Positions 36,188 through 46,337 of a stretch of 64,000 bases of DNA are shown piece by piece. Below the pieces are notes generated by a model that did not search any database, was not told the DNA's origin, and was given only the letters and a program-made list of their open reading frames with translations. Within the stretch, counting starts at the first letter, position 1. Every line of letters starts with the position of its first letter. A program made the position numbers and the translations under genes. The DNA is from Rosa chinensis (lineage: Eukaryota; Streptophyta; Magnoliopsida; Rosales; Rosaceae), in assembly GCF_002994745.2 (NCBI RefSeq), contig NC_037093.1, positions 43,008,384 through 43,072,383 on the forward strand, in the 5' to 3' direction.

Positions 36188-39037
36188 TAGCAGGACCCGC
36201 CCCGGATTTCACCTTGAAATCCAAAGAGGCCCTGCGGGGCCCACCTCAAAAGAAATTCTACCAAAAATTTGGCGGAACTCCCTCTAAAAGTGGACTACCC
36301 AAAAACCTGTATAAAGACATTTACACTTCTAAAATAATCCACCCTTAATCTTCTGGAGCCACCCTGCTCCCCGTATCACAACATCTCCCATTTCACAAAC
36401 AATTCTGAACTTAAGAATATTAATATCCTGGGTTATCAGAGCAATCTAGTGTACAGGCGTACAAGATGATAAAATATAAGATAAAAAAACATATACTTTT
36501 ATAATGCGGAAGCTATGACAGCTATGCCTCAACCCCATATATGCTCGACCTCAAGCTAAACTGGCCTGCAAACTGGCCATTTGAAACTGAAGGGCCCAAG
36601 GTAAAACATTTAAAATCCGTTAGAGTGAGTGGACGAAAAATAAATAATTTCGAATGAATAAGTAAAACTTAATGCTTTCCCAAGTTATTCTCTAAATACT
36701 CGCATGCAGTAACAATCTTGGAAACACTCTTAATCATCATCTTACTGAAATCTTAATCACGTAAAATAGAACATCTTGAAATCTCTTAAAATCTCATCCT
36801 CAATCCTTATAAAAAAAAAAAAAAAAAATCATTTTCAAGAGGCTCGTTTGATGACTAGGAAGGACTGCTGTCTAGTCATCTCATGCCATCTAGGAGGGAC
36901 TGCCACCCAGATGAAGCATCGGAAGGGACTGCCAACCGGAATAGGAGGCGGTGGGTAGAAGAGACTGCCAACTAGCCACAGGTAATTAGAAGGGACTTCC
37001 AACAAACTACCTCATGTCATCTGGAAGGGACTGCCAACCAGGTAACGCATCGGAAGGGACTGCCAACCAGGTGACGCATCGGAAGGGACTGCCAACCGGG
37101 ATGTAGTCTGAAAGGGACTGCCAACCAGACTATTACCTAGAAGGGACTGCCGACTAGGTAATATACGCATGCACCGAAGATAGCCTCCTCAATAAACTAA
37201 ATAGCCTCCTCAATAAACTGGAAACAACCTCTTTCAATTACTTGCTTTCGGAAAGAAACTCGCTATTACTTCAATAAAACATCAAAAATTCACCGAAAGC
37301 ATAACTCAGAATTATCTCGCTAACTCAAATCTTAATATCTCAATAAATCCTCGAAAGCATAAATCAAATACTCTGTAAATCAATAAATGCTTTCGGAAAG
37401 AAATCTCAATCTAACTCAAGGCTGATAAGTGTGGAGCTCAAAACTCAATAAATCTCGATAATTCAATCATGCTCAAATATTTGCTAAATCATTCGTACTC
37501 GTATATCATCATAAAAACAGATATTCAAAATCAATAATTCTTATAATATTTTATGAATTAGTCACTTCCCGAAAATCATTCCCAACTCAATAACTCATAA
37601 ATAATTAGCTTGAAAATCTATTGAAAGCCCTCGGGAAGGAAATCCACTAAAAATCCCGTAACTCATAGAGCATAATAAATCTTAAGAAAACAAGCTCATA
37701 AAGTCATAATACTCAATAATTCAAATAATAAATTAAACCTCAATCGGAAATTAATAATATACTGCATGCACATTTAATTTAAAATAAATGTCCACTCACA
37801 GTACTATTTAGGCGATCACGCATACGAGTTCCTTCATCGAGCAGTAGCTCGGTACGTCGTCCTGTACACAATTATAATTCGTGAATAACAATCCGGAAAT
37901 TAAATACCATTCCCACATCATATCCTCATAAATCACCTATCCACTTCTTCTTGGATTCAATCCAACTTTACCACTATTACCAATTCATCGATTAAGTATT
38001 CCAAAGCGGAAACAAGGGAAAATACGAAGGTCGTATTCCCATAATCGACACTCGTCTCACTAAACTTCAGAAATTCCTAATCCATAACAAATCACTCCAA
38101 AATCCACCAAAATCACATTTACAAACTTTACAACAAATATAGTATTTAACTAGCTAAAAACAAAAAACAAAATATAAATCACTGTCCATACACCGCACTA
38201 TTCACCTGTCGCACTATTTATGCGGTGACACTGTTCATGCGGCGGCCAACTCCTCCTCCGGCCACCAAATTTCATCCACAGCATCATCTCAACATTTCCA
38301 ATAACTTTCTCAACTGTGACAAAGTCAGAGAATACCTTGAAGTGGCCGAACAATTAAGTACTCCGAAGTACAGTGAAATTTTCCGATTATGCTTTCTTCC
38401 TCCATGCTTCGATCAGGGTTATGAAACTTGGCGAGCATGAAGAGTGGCTCAAGGCGCTTCTAATGGACCTGGGTTTATGACCGGAGGTGGCCGGAAATCG
38501 GGGTTGACCAATTTGCTACAGTAAAAATGTTGGCTTTGATCTCCACATTTCCGGCCAAATCGCCGTAAACAACTCCCACATGCGTGTTAAGGAGGAGAAG
38601 ACGAGTCTATCGATGCTCGCAGCTCGCCATTTGGTGGCCTAGAGGTGGTGAAAGAGAGAGTTGCAGAAGACAGAAAGAGAGAGTTGCAGAAGAGAGAGAG
38701 AGAGAGAGAGCACCGGGGAAGGAGAGAGAAAAGAAAGAAAAGTTACCCGGCCACAGTAACTTTTCAAATTTATACCGATCTATCATAAACAGTAACTTTC
38801 ATATTTCTCTTATAACTTTCAAATATGAACTTCGATTTTTACGAACCAAGTATGCACGCGCTCAGTTTAACGTCCTCTACGACTTTCATGAAGAACATTT
38901 TCTCAAATTTTGACCCGAACAAAAAGCCAACATTTAGGGCCCCCTAAAATTTCGAAACGGAGCCAGAAAGTAAATGTAAATGCCGTTTACCCATCTAACG
39001 ACTAGTAAACTGGTAAATTTAGGTTCGGGACGTTACA
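36188..39037 (-). mobile_element. Nested 2.85-kb element, probable gypsy solo LTR
   Basis: The 5-bp duplication TATGT (36183-36187 and 39038-39042) brackets it inside the copia-2 integrase. On the minus strand it begins TGTAACGTCCCGAACC, a common start for long gypsy LTRs of the Tekay/Del type, and ends GGGTCCTGCTA. No direct repeat is visible between its two ends, so a solo LTR is the simplest reading. It contains CACTATTCACC-like short repeats near 38200, a GA run at 38693-38710 and the tandem array at 36840-37160. Frames such as 38584-38913 have no recognised domain. Confidence 0.6.
36840..37165. repeat. Imperfect tandem array in the nested LTR
   Basis: About nine repeats of a module with GGAAGGGACTGCCAACCAGG separated by variable GTAACGCATC-like spacers; the period ranges from about 30 to 45 bp. 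Confidence 0.8.
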
Positions 39038-39328
39038 TATGTGCCTATTAAGCCGCCATAACGTATTAAAATGGGTCCATATAGACGAATGGGCATATAC
39101 GTTGGATATGAGGGTCCAACTATCGTCCGTTACCTAGAACCTTTGATAGGAGATCTTTTTACCGCTAGATTTGCGGATTGTCACTTTGATGAGACAGTCT
39201 TCCTATCGTTAAGAGGAGATAAGAACACACATGTTCAACAGAACAACATGAATTGCCGTGGTCTGTCCCCACTATGTCTCATCTGGATCCTCGTACTACA
39301 CAGTCCGAACTTGAAGTGCGAAGAATAA
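39038..39328 (+). pseudogene. copia-2 integrase/RT junction, continuation
   Basis: GPYRRMGIYVGYEGPTIVRYLEPL and the TARFADCHFDETVFLSL stretch match copia-1 (244-450). Together with 36187 this shows that the nested insertion interrupted one continuous frame. Coding similarity ends near 39328, where the reverse transcriptase should begin. Confidence 0.75.
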
Positions 39329-39612
39329 TCGAACTCCAGAATGTGACAAACTTGTTTACTAAGTCATGACCCAAATCCACGTTTGAGAAACATGTTGGAA
39401 GCATTGACTTGCGGAAGTTATCCGAACTCCCATGATTGTAGTCATCAGGGGGAGATGTCTACATGTTAATCTCGACTCCTTTACGGGTGTGTTGTGCTCT
39501 TTTTCCCCTTTGACCGAAGTTATTTTTGTTCCACAGGTTTTTTGTTACTTGGCAAGGTTTTTAATGAGGCAATGAGAGGAGCACCATGTTTGGGCAACAC
39601 AAGGGGGAGTAC

Positions 39613-39845
39613 TATTCAAGTAAATCCAGAATATGTGTCTGGCCCAAACTCTAGGTTACTTGTACAAGTTGTAATAGGGTTTATGTTAGAGATATTATCG
39701 GAGATATTCCTAGATATCCAATCATTGTACGATTATGTTTCCAAGTACAACTCTACCTCTATGCTTGTAATCCTCTATATAAAGATACCCATATTATCAA
39801 TGAAAGCATAACAAATTCTCTCTCTAATATCGATTCCCTAAAATA
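39613..39845 (+). repeat. copia-2 3' LTR
   Basis: Starts TATTCAAGTAAATC and ends CCTAAAATA; both termini have lost the canonical TG and CA by single changes. Confidence 0.9.
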
Positions 39846-40035
39846 TTAAATAAATTATTGTTAATCAATACACATTTACGATAATCTAGTGCACAACATA
39901 CCATATGTGTATAAATAGCAAAAGATGACAACGATTGATAACTAAGTTCTTTTTTTACCATAAGTAATGTTAAGGCATATATATTTGGGTACTCACATGT
40001 CATGCAAAAGTTCGAATATATGAACTCACTTATTA

Positions 40036-40456
40036 GTAGTTCCATGGGAAGTTTGGGCTAAGAAAGCAGCGATAGATCTCCCTTTTATTAATGGCAGCAT
40101 TGCCTGTAGCAAAGCTGGGGAAGGACTTGGCAGCTGCAACGAAAGCATCATAGGTATAAAACCCTTGTGCAGGGCAACCACCATAATTTCTATGCTTAAG
40201 CATCTGATCTAAATTTGCCCGTGATATGAGACCGCAGATATCACTGCTACCGCCGCCACCACATTGGCTTTGTCAACCAGTGCCGCAGTAATCAGGTGCA
40301 GTGCAGCACCAGCCATACTGGCTGAAGCATTTGCCCTCCTGGGCATACAGCACCCCCTGTTTGCTTTCCATCGATTCACAATGCCCTCTGGTGAGGCTCT
40401 TTCGAGATTTGAGGACACCAGAAGAAAAGAAAAGCCAAAGCCCACCACAACATCAT
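40036..40456 (-). pseudogene. Chitinase copy C, exon 1 remnant
   Basis: The minus strand from the ATG at 40456 matches exon 1 of copies A and B. It covers a leader, a degraded hevein domain (GGQ near 40335, DYCGT near 40285 only on the DNA level), and the GH19 start [20 protein letters not shown] (near 40200-40140). It ends with a mutated form of the HETTG-encoding stretch near 40040. Several frameshifts and early stops are present. Exons 2 and 3 are absent; the sequence after exon 1 runs about 185 bp, then reaches the copia-2 LTR. It is more diverged from A and B than they are from each other, so it is an older duplicate. Confidence 0.85.
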
Positions 40457-41115
40457 GGAATTAATTTGTATGTTGCTTTTATTATTGTATGAGACTTAGT
40501 AGTCGATGTGTGTGTGTAAAAACTAGGGGAAGAAAAAAAAAAAAGTAGTCTTCAGTTAGTCAACAATTGGCGGCCACCTTACAACATCTTATCTAGTACT
40601 AGTAGCTTGACTCATCAACTTTTAATTAACTTCTTGTTGATGAATGCTACTTCAGGTAGATCCCATAGATTGATTATTGTGGCATTGACATTCATGCATA
40701 TGTCTTTATGCATCGAGTTCAAATCCTTAATTAAACAGAGACGGATAGTTTCGGACTTTTGGGGGTATATATGTATCAGATCGGAAGACACATTAAAACC
40801 AGCCTGAATTGAGCTACTCCGGCACTCACCCATGAATGATGACGTTCATAGGGTAGCAACATAAGCAGATTTTGCCGCATATATATATACACACACACAC
40901 TTTTTGGTTAGTAAGAAATATTATTATGTTTACTATCATATGAATGACCTCTTCAAATGAACTCACATAGATATGTTAAATTTAGTGAGGATTTCAAATT
41001 ACAATAGTCAGTTAAAAGTGTAAAATGATACAAGTTGACTACATAGTTAACTACATCACATGATTTTGTATCAAGATCCGATATATTAAAAAGTCTAGTT
41101 AAATGGATGCTTGTT
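40457..41115. other. Intergenic between chitinases C and B
   Basis: No gene recognised. The stretch after 40457 is probably the old promoter of copy C. An AT/AC microsatellite lies at about 40879-40901. The short frames at 40607-40833 have no recognisable domain. Confidence 0.5.
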
Positions 41116-41443
41116 GTGTCACAAAATTTTAATAAGAAAATAACTAGATATAATTGACGGTAGACTGATTATCTGTCAATTTGATAGCAAAATTTCACAG
41201 ATTATTCTCTCTTACATAAATTTATAAATAGTGAACAAATGAACATGCACATATATGAAGACATTCAAGGGATTAAACTTATTATTAATTAGCTGACAAA
41301 GTGCACAAGTGAAAGTAGCTCTCAGATGGATTAAACTGACATATTTCTGTGAACTACCAACAATTATTCGTACATGAAACAATGTCACAAGTGCAGTGAC
41401 AACAACCACAGCCACCCGCAAAGAAGAAAGCTAGCAAACTAGC

Positions 41444-42865
41444 TTATACTACATCGATCGACTCTCTTGAGGATGAATAATAGGTACCGAGTCCAGACCC
41501 AAAAGGCTTCTGATTATAACAGTCAAGGTTGTCACCATAACCAATCCCAAGCAAATCACAGTACCTCTTGAAAAACCCAATGCGGTCCGCCACTCTCCCA
41601 TCCCATCCTTTACCACATTCAAGTCCACCGTTGATGATATTTGTGATCGTACCATACCCGGAATACCTACCCGCTGACTGATCAGCTCCGGAAGGGTTCC
41701 ATCTCCAGGTGATGACATCATGGCATGAGGGCTTGGGTGACTGAGGGGTCATCCAGAACCAGATTGCTGTCTTGAAGGAGATGACAGGGTCTGTGGCAAC
41801 AAGGTCCGGGTCGTTCAACAGGTTCGCTCCTATGGCCTTTCCACACTGCCCGTAGTTGTAGTTCCTATGAGTAGTATTGTAACATAATATGCAGATACCA
41901 TTAATTTTTGTGCAAAAACAATTATTTCAATGGTTTAGAACAAGTTCTGATCGAAAAAATTAGTTGCTTACCAAGAAAGTTGAATAGGACCACGGCCATA
42001 ATACTGCTTACCAGCAGCACATGGATAATTTGGATCCGAGGCACAGTAAGATCCTGGATTTTTCTCCTTGTTAAAACAATAGCCCCATGCATAGGGTCCA
42101 TCAGGTGCAGTCCCCCATCCCCCTGAAAATTTATAATGAGTTGCGCGCGTTTCATTCGTAATACGGAAATGTACTCTTGTTAGACTAGGATAATATGATG
42201 TATTGTTTAATATTATGCAATTAGCAATCAATCTAAACTATTGAGTGGGGACATATGCTCTTTATACACTAACGTGTGATGTGAGAGTGATAGTCGAACA
42301 AAACAATTAACATGCATGTACTTTTTTCAATAGATATATAAGCTGATTAATTTGTCTGCTATATATATGGGGTAAAACAATACTTTTCGATCACATTGAC
42401 ATGCACATGTAATTATGCAAAATCTTAAGATAGTAATTACTAATTACCAGTAGTTTCATGAGAAGTTTGAGCTAAGAAAGCAGCAATCTCTCTTTTACGG
42501 GTGGCAGTGTCACCAGTTGTAGCAAAGGCGGGGAAAGCCTTGGCAGCTGCAATGAAAGCATCATAAGTATAAAACCCTTTGGCAGGGCAACCACCATCGT
42601 TCCGATGCTTAAGTATCTGATTAAAGGTGACCTTTGATACTAGACCCCCAATGTCACCACCGCCCCCGCCACCACCACCGCCACATTGGCTTTGGCAACC
42701 GGTCCCGCAGTAATCAGGTGTAGTGCCACACCAGCCAAACTTGCTGCAGCACTGCCCTCCCGGGCACGAAGCCCCCCCTGCTTGCCTTCCACATTGCTCT
42801 GCTGAGCCTCCTCGGATATTAAAGAACAATAGAAGAGAAACTAATGACACGGCCAAGTACAACAT
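41444..42865 (-). CDS. Class I endochitinase, copy B (GH19)
   Basis: Exons: 42865-42448, 42122-41972 and 41864-41444, with GT/AG introns, giving 990 nt and 329 residues with no lesion. Residues 1-22 are a signal peptide. Residues 23-61 are a hevein chitin-binding domain with all eight cysteines (25, 34, 39, 40, 46, 53, 57, 61). Residues 62-73 form a glycine hinge, and the rest is the GH19 lysozyme-like catalytic domain. Glu137 (HETTG) and Glu159 (NKEKNP) are 22 residues apart, as in the barley family member, and should be the acid and base. NYNYGQCG and [10 protein letters not shown] are present. The enzyme cleaves chitin, typically fungal cell walls, in the vacuole or apoplast. A short C-terminal tail ([14 protein letters not shown]) might be a vacuolar signal, by inference only. 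Confidence 0.93.
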
Positions 42866-43696
42866 TATGATATTGATTTGGTTTGATTTTGGAGAAAGCC
42901 GAGTATGGCCGTATATATAGGATGATATGAAACTGTGAAATTATGAGATGGCTTTTGTTTCGCTAATAAGTCAAAAATGGTGGGGTGGAATTCTGTCAAT
43001 CTCATCTATTTAACTTGTGTAGAAATATAAAGAAATAAGGGCGGCTTTAGCCCTTTTTAACGTACTTGTTCATTGATGAGCTATAATAATAGTTAATTAC
43101 CTAATGGTTGGAATATGTTTCGTGCCTATATGAAATTGCTCAGCGTGCTTGAATGACCTAATTTACTTGAAATTGACAAGCTTACTTGGTTTGCCACTAA
43201 TATTGCTATCAAACATGTTAAAACAGATCGTGTCATACTAGTCATGTACTTAACGGTATGTTTAGCTTTAATCTGCTTACTCGGTTGATAAAAGAGATTG
43301 ACATGATACAATATATGAACTTAATTAACACAGCATGACACGTGAATATGAATCGTGAACAAGGGTAAAATCCAAGAGATATACTTTAGTTTAGCTGAAG
43401 TGGCTGCTAAGATGAACATAATTATAGTACTGTATATCCTTGAACTTAATTAATACAACATACATGAACTTAGTTAATACAATGTGACCCGTGAATATGC
43501 ATGATTCGTGACAGCTCTAAGTCCCTTGCAATAACAAATGTAAAATCCAAAAGGGTTATACTTTATTTGAAGTGGCTGCTAAGATAAACATGATTGTATA
43601 TATCCTTATCCTGGACACCATGAAGGACTGAAATTGACCTTGTCTTTGTTTGTTTTGCAATGAATTATATGTTTGTTTCTCATTAATGCAAAGTTT
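42866..43696 (-). promoter_or_regulatory. Chitinase B promoter region
   Basis: A TATA box (TATATA, 42912-42919) lies about 50 bp upstream of the ATG, implying a short 5' leader. A GCC-box AGCCGCC (minus strand, 43046-43040) lies 175 bp upstream of the ATG; this element is bound by ethylene-response factors in known class I chitinase promoters. A W-box-like TTGACC is at about 43632. The region is duplicated upstream of copy A (26392-27311). Regulation by ethylene or defence signals is an inference from these motifs. Confidence 0.6.
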
Positions 43697-44390
43697 GGTC
43701 TCTTCTTTTCATGGTCAATTTTCAGATTAGGATCCGTGTCAAAGTTGGTTCTAATGTTTGGCTATTCTCCAGATACAAAGTAATCTATCATTTAATTAAT
43801 CTGATAATAGAAAGCAATTTGCATTACGTACTCTTTTGGCCTACAGGATTCTCTATGTTTCATAGGATAAAGAGACGATTAACAGTAAGCAATCATAGTT
43901 TGGCATATACTTTTGATTTGGGAATATTGAGTCATTCATCCTTGCGGATACGTAACTATTTTGGAATTGAAATGATGTCGACACTGAATTATGAAGAGAG
44001 AAAATTGGAAGGAGTCAAGTGACCCCAAAGCCGATCGACTTTTGACCCCACATATTGTTCGTCCCTAACTTCATACTATTGACCCTATGTCCCTATCGGT
44101 CGACCAACAACTCCACTGCTAACATGAGTGTGTATTAACAAATAATGTGTATATACAATTTTCCTCCTAAAAAGAATTATTTTTGAGTCAATATCCCTTC
44201 TTGCCCAGAGATTAATAGGGCCCGTATAGTTAACAAAGCATTGTAGTTTCTCTACTGGTCACGTTTATAATTAAGTGAAGTATTTGAACGTATGACATGA
44301 GGGTTCCGCATCTTGAATGTTCACGTAGGATGATCCAATGCATCTAGTGAATCACTTGCTGTGGTTTTGAAAATTGATAATTTGATTAAG
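43697..44390. other. Intergenic, no recognised gene
   Basis: One 103-residue plus-strand frame (43711-44022) has no domain or motif that I recognise. It is more likely chance than a gene. Nothing else is visible before the LINE tail. Confidence 0.4.
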
Positions 44391-44404
44391 GTTTTTTTTT
44401 TAAT

Positions 44405-44721
44405 TTATAGTAAATGAATGATCTTTATTGATAAGGGATTAGCCTGAGTTACAATCCAAGGCTAGTACATGTCATCAAAAGTTAAACCAACCAACCTGTG
44501 AGCCACCCTATTACAGTTCCGTTTTGGACCGCAATAGAACTTGAATGTTAGCCATTATTGCTGCATATGGTAACAGATCATACATCTAGGATTTTTGAGG
44601 TCCAAAGTAGCTTCAAGACAGTCTGTTTCAATCATGACAGGTTGCCTTGGAAAGGAACACAAAAGTTTCAGTCCCTCATTGATGGCCAGCAGCTCTACCT
44701 GTTTCGCACTCTCTAAATGTT
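44405..44721 (-). pseudogene. LINE RNase H-like C-terminal domain, distal part
   Basis: The minus strand between 44721 and 44545 reads through ELLAINEGLKLLCSFP and VMIETDCLEATLDL, matching the RNase H-like domain at the end of plant L1 elements (the active-site E and D are visible). The start of the domain lies beyond the hAT insertion near 46010-46300. Confidence 0.75.
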
Positions 44722-44729
44722 GAACCGGT

Positions 44730-46004
44730 CAATGTTTTAAAACGCTAAAGGCGTACCCGAGGCGTTTTCGGGAGAGCCTTGCAGCCTTGAGGCCTAAGGC
44801 GCATAAGGCGTAATCCTTACGATATAAATTTTTGTTACACACACACATACATAAACAGAAAACATTAATACATAAAAATCCACAGATATGTTTAGATATG
44901 TATCACATTCAGAATTCAAACTCAATACATATCAAATTACCCAGAGAAACCAGAATCATACCTTCTAGACTGTTGTCACTCAGAGCAAGCTCAGAAAGAA
45001 ACTAAAGTTGACTTATCTCGTGAGGAATTAAACCATTTAACTGGTTGTCATTTAGGTGCAAGACCTCAAGAGATTTGTTAGAAGACCAATTTCTGGTGGG
45101 ATTTGCCCAAACAACTGTTTAACAGACAGATCAAGATATGTAAGATTAGGGAATTCTTGTCCATTCATGAACTGTACCTAGAAATTGAGAAGAATAAAAA
45201 CATCAGTAACCTGGAGCCAAAACTAGTGTACTGGGCTACTGGCAAAATTAGTATACTGGGCTACTGGCTTTCAACTTCTGAACCAAAACGAGTTGCAAAC
45301 ATAACCAGTCAAAATGTATCTGTCTCCAACTTCTCCAAACATAACCAGTCAAATTTTGCAGATTTCCTATGAAAGATTAGAACCCACATCATCTCGATGT
45401 CCACCCATCAACAAGTGATGCCCAAAAGTAAGACATTTACTCAGACCCATATACATATAATCATATATGATTGTTTAGACCGGAACAACTCAAACCCAGA
45501 TCAGTATAGCCTAGGTTCAAACACTATTATGAAGATTTATAATGGAATCAATTGGAATCATACCTTCAAATGACCTGTTGCGAATCGAGCTCCAATACCT
45601 TCAAATGGCCTGCCGCAAATCGAACTCCAATACCTTCAAATGGCCTGCTGCGAATCGAGCTCCGATACCTTCAAATTGACTGCTGTGAATCGAAAAATCG
45701 AGCCCTAACTCGAATTTGCTACGTTTTGGAAGAGAGAGGGCTGAAATCGGCTGTCCAACACCTTCAGTCGCGACCTCTGTAGCTTTTAAACCCAATCTGT
45801 TCCAAAAGACCAAAACGACGTCATTTTTCTTTTTTTCCTGAGCGTACGCCTTTAACGCCTTGTGCTCTGTTTTTGACGCCTTTCGCGCCTTGAAGGACGC
45901 CTCAGCAGCCTCGTCGCCTAACCATTGAAACACACTCAGTTTCAGGCCGGAAATTCGCTTTTTGAGCCTCAGGCGCGCCTCAAGGCGCGCTTTTTAATTC
46001 ATTG
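44730..46004. mobile_element. Non-autonomous hAT-like element, CAATG-end family, copy 2
   Basis: The 1,275-bp insertion has the 8-bp duplication GAACCGGT (44722-44729 and 46005-46012). The left end reads CAATGTTTTAAAACGC and the right end, reversed, CAATGAATTAAAAAGCGCGC. Subterminal runs of GGCGC, GCCTTGAGGC and similar motifs occur on both sides. The interior includes a local triplication at 45555-45680 (CTTCAAATGGCCTGCTGCGA-like units). The minus-strand frame 45601-45933 has no domain I recognise. Confidence 0.8.
45555..45690. repeat. Four-copy tandem repeat inside hAT-like element copy 2
   Basis: Units of about 38-39 bp contain ATACCTTCAAATGGCCTGC followed by TGCGAATCGAGCTCC, each with a few changes. 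Confidence 0.75.
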
Positions 46005-46337
46005 GAACCGGTAATGTAAAAGCAGCCTTAAAGTTTCCTTGTGAGTCCCTTAAGACTCCACCAAGTCCACCTCTGGTTTGATTTGGCACTCGATATTGAG
46101 TTTCTGGTTGCCTTCAGTGTCCGGTTTCTACTTGTTTAATTTTCAGTTTTGACACTGTAGCTGTTTGAGTTGGTTGTCTTGCTTTCCTGAATTCTTCTAG
46201 CCATGACAGTGCAACAATCATGTCCATGTGTCGTTGAGAAGTACCGTACCAGAACATGTTGTTTCAGTTTTTCCAGATTGCCCAAAGGCTCATGAGCAGT
46301 TTATCAAATACATCCTGCTACATGGTTGTTGCCTCGT

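Larger units (their letters stand above)
32183..39845 (+). mobile_element. Ty1/copia retrotransposon with nested insertion (copia-2)
   Basis: Two 233-bp LTRs (32183-32415 and 39613-39845) are flanked by the 5-bp duplication TTAAA (32178-32182 and 39846-39850). A TTATTAGCACGA primer-binding site follows the left LTR and a CAAGGGGGAGTAC polypurine tract precedes the right LTR. Gag, protease, integrase and the integrase/RT junction occur in the right order but are broken. Most of the reverse transcriptase and RNase H is deleted: after 39328 the sequence jumps to the RNase H C-terminal end (KHVGSIDL-like, near 39385). A 2.85-kb foreign element splits the integrase end. Confidence 0.9.

Noticed and set aside
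36425..36445. TTATCAGAGCAATC, resembling a plus-strand primer-binding site
   Set aside because: No LTR of matching orientation with a downstream partner was found around it, so it is probably chance within the nested element.
41449..42155. Additional frames on both strands within chitinase B
   Set aside because: Shadows of exons 2 and 3; the spliced GH19 frame explains the region.
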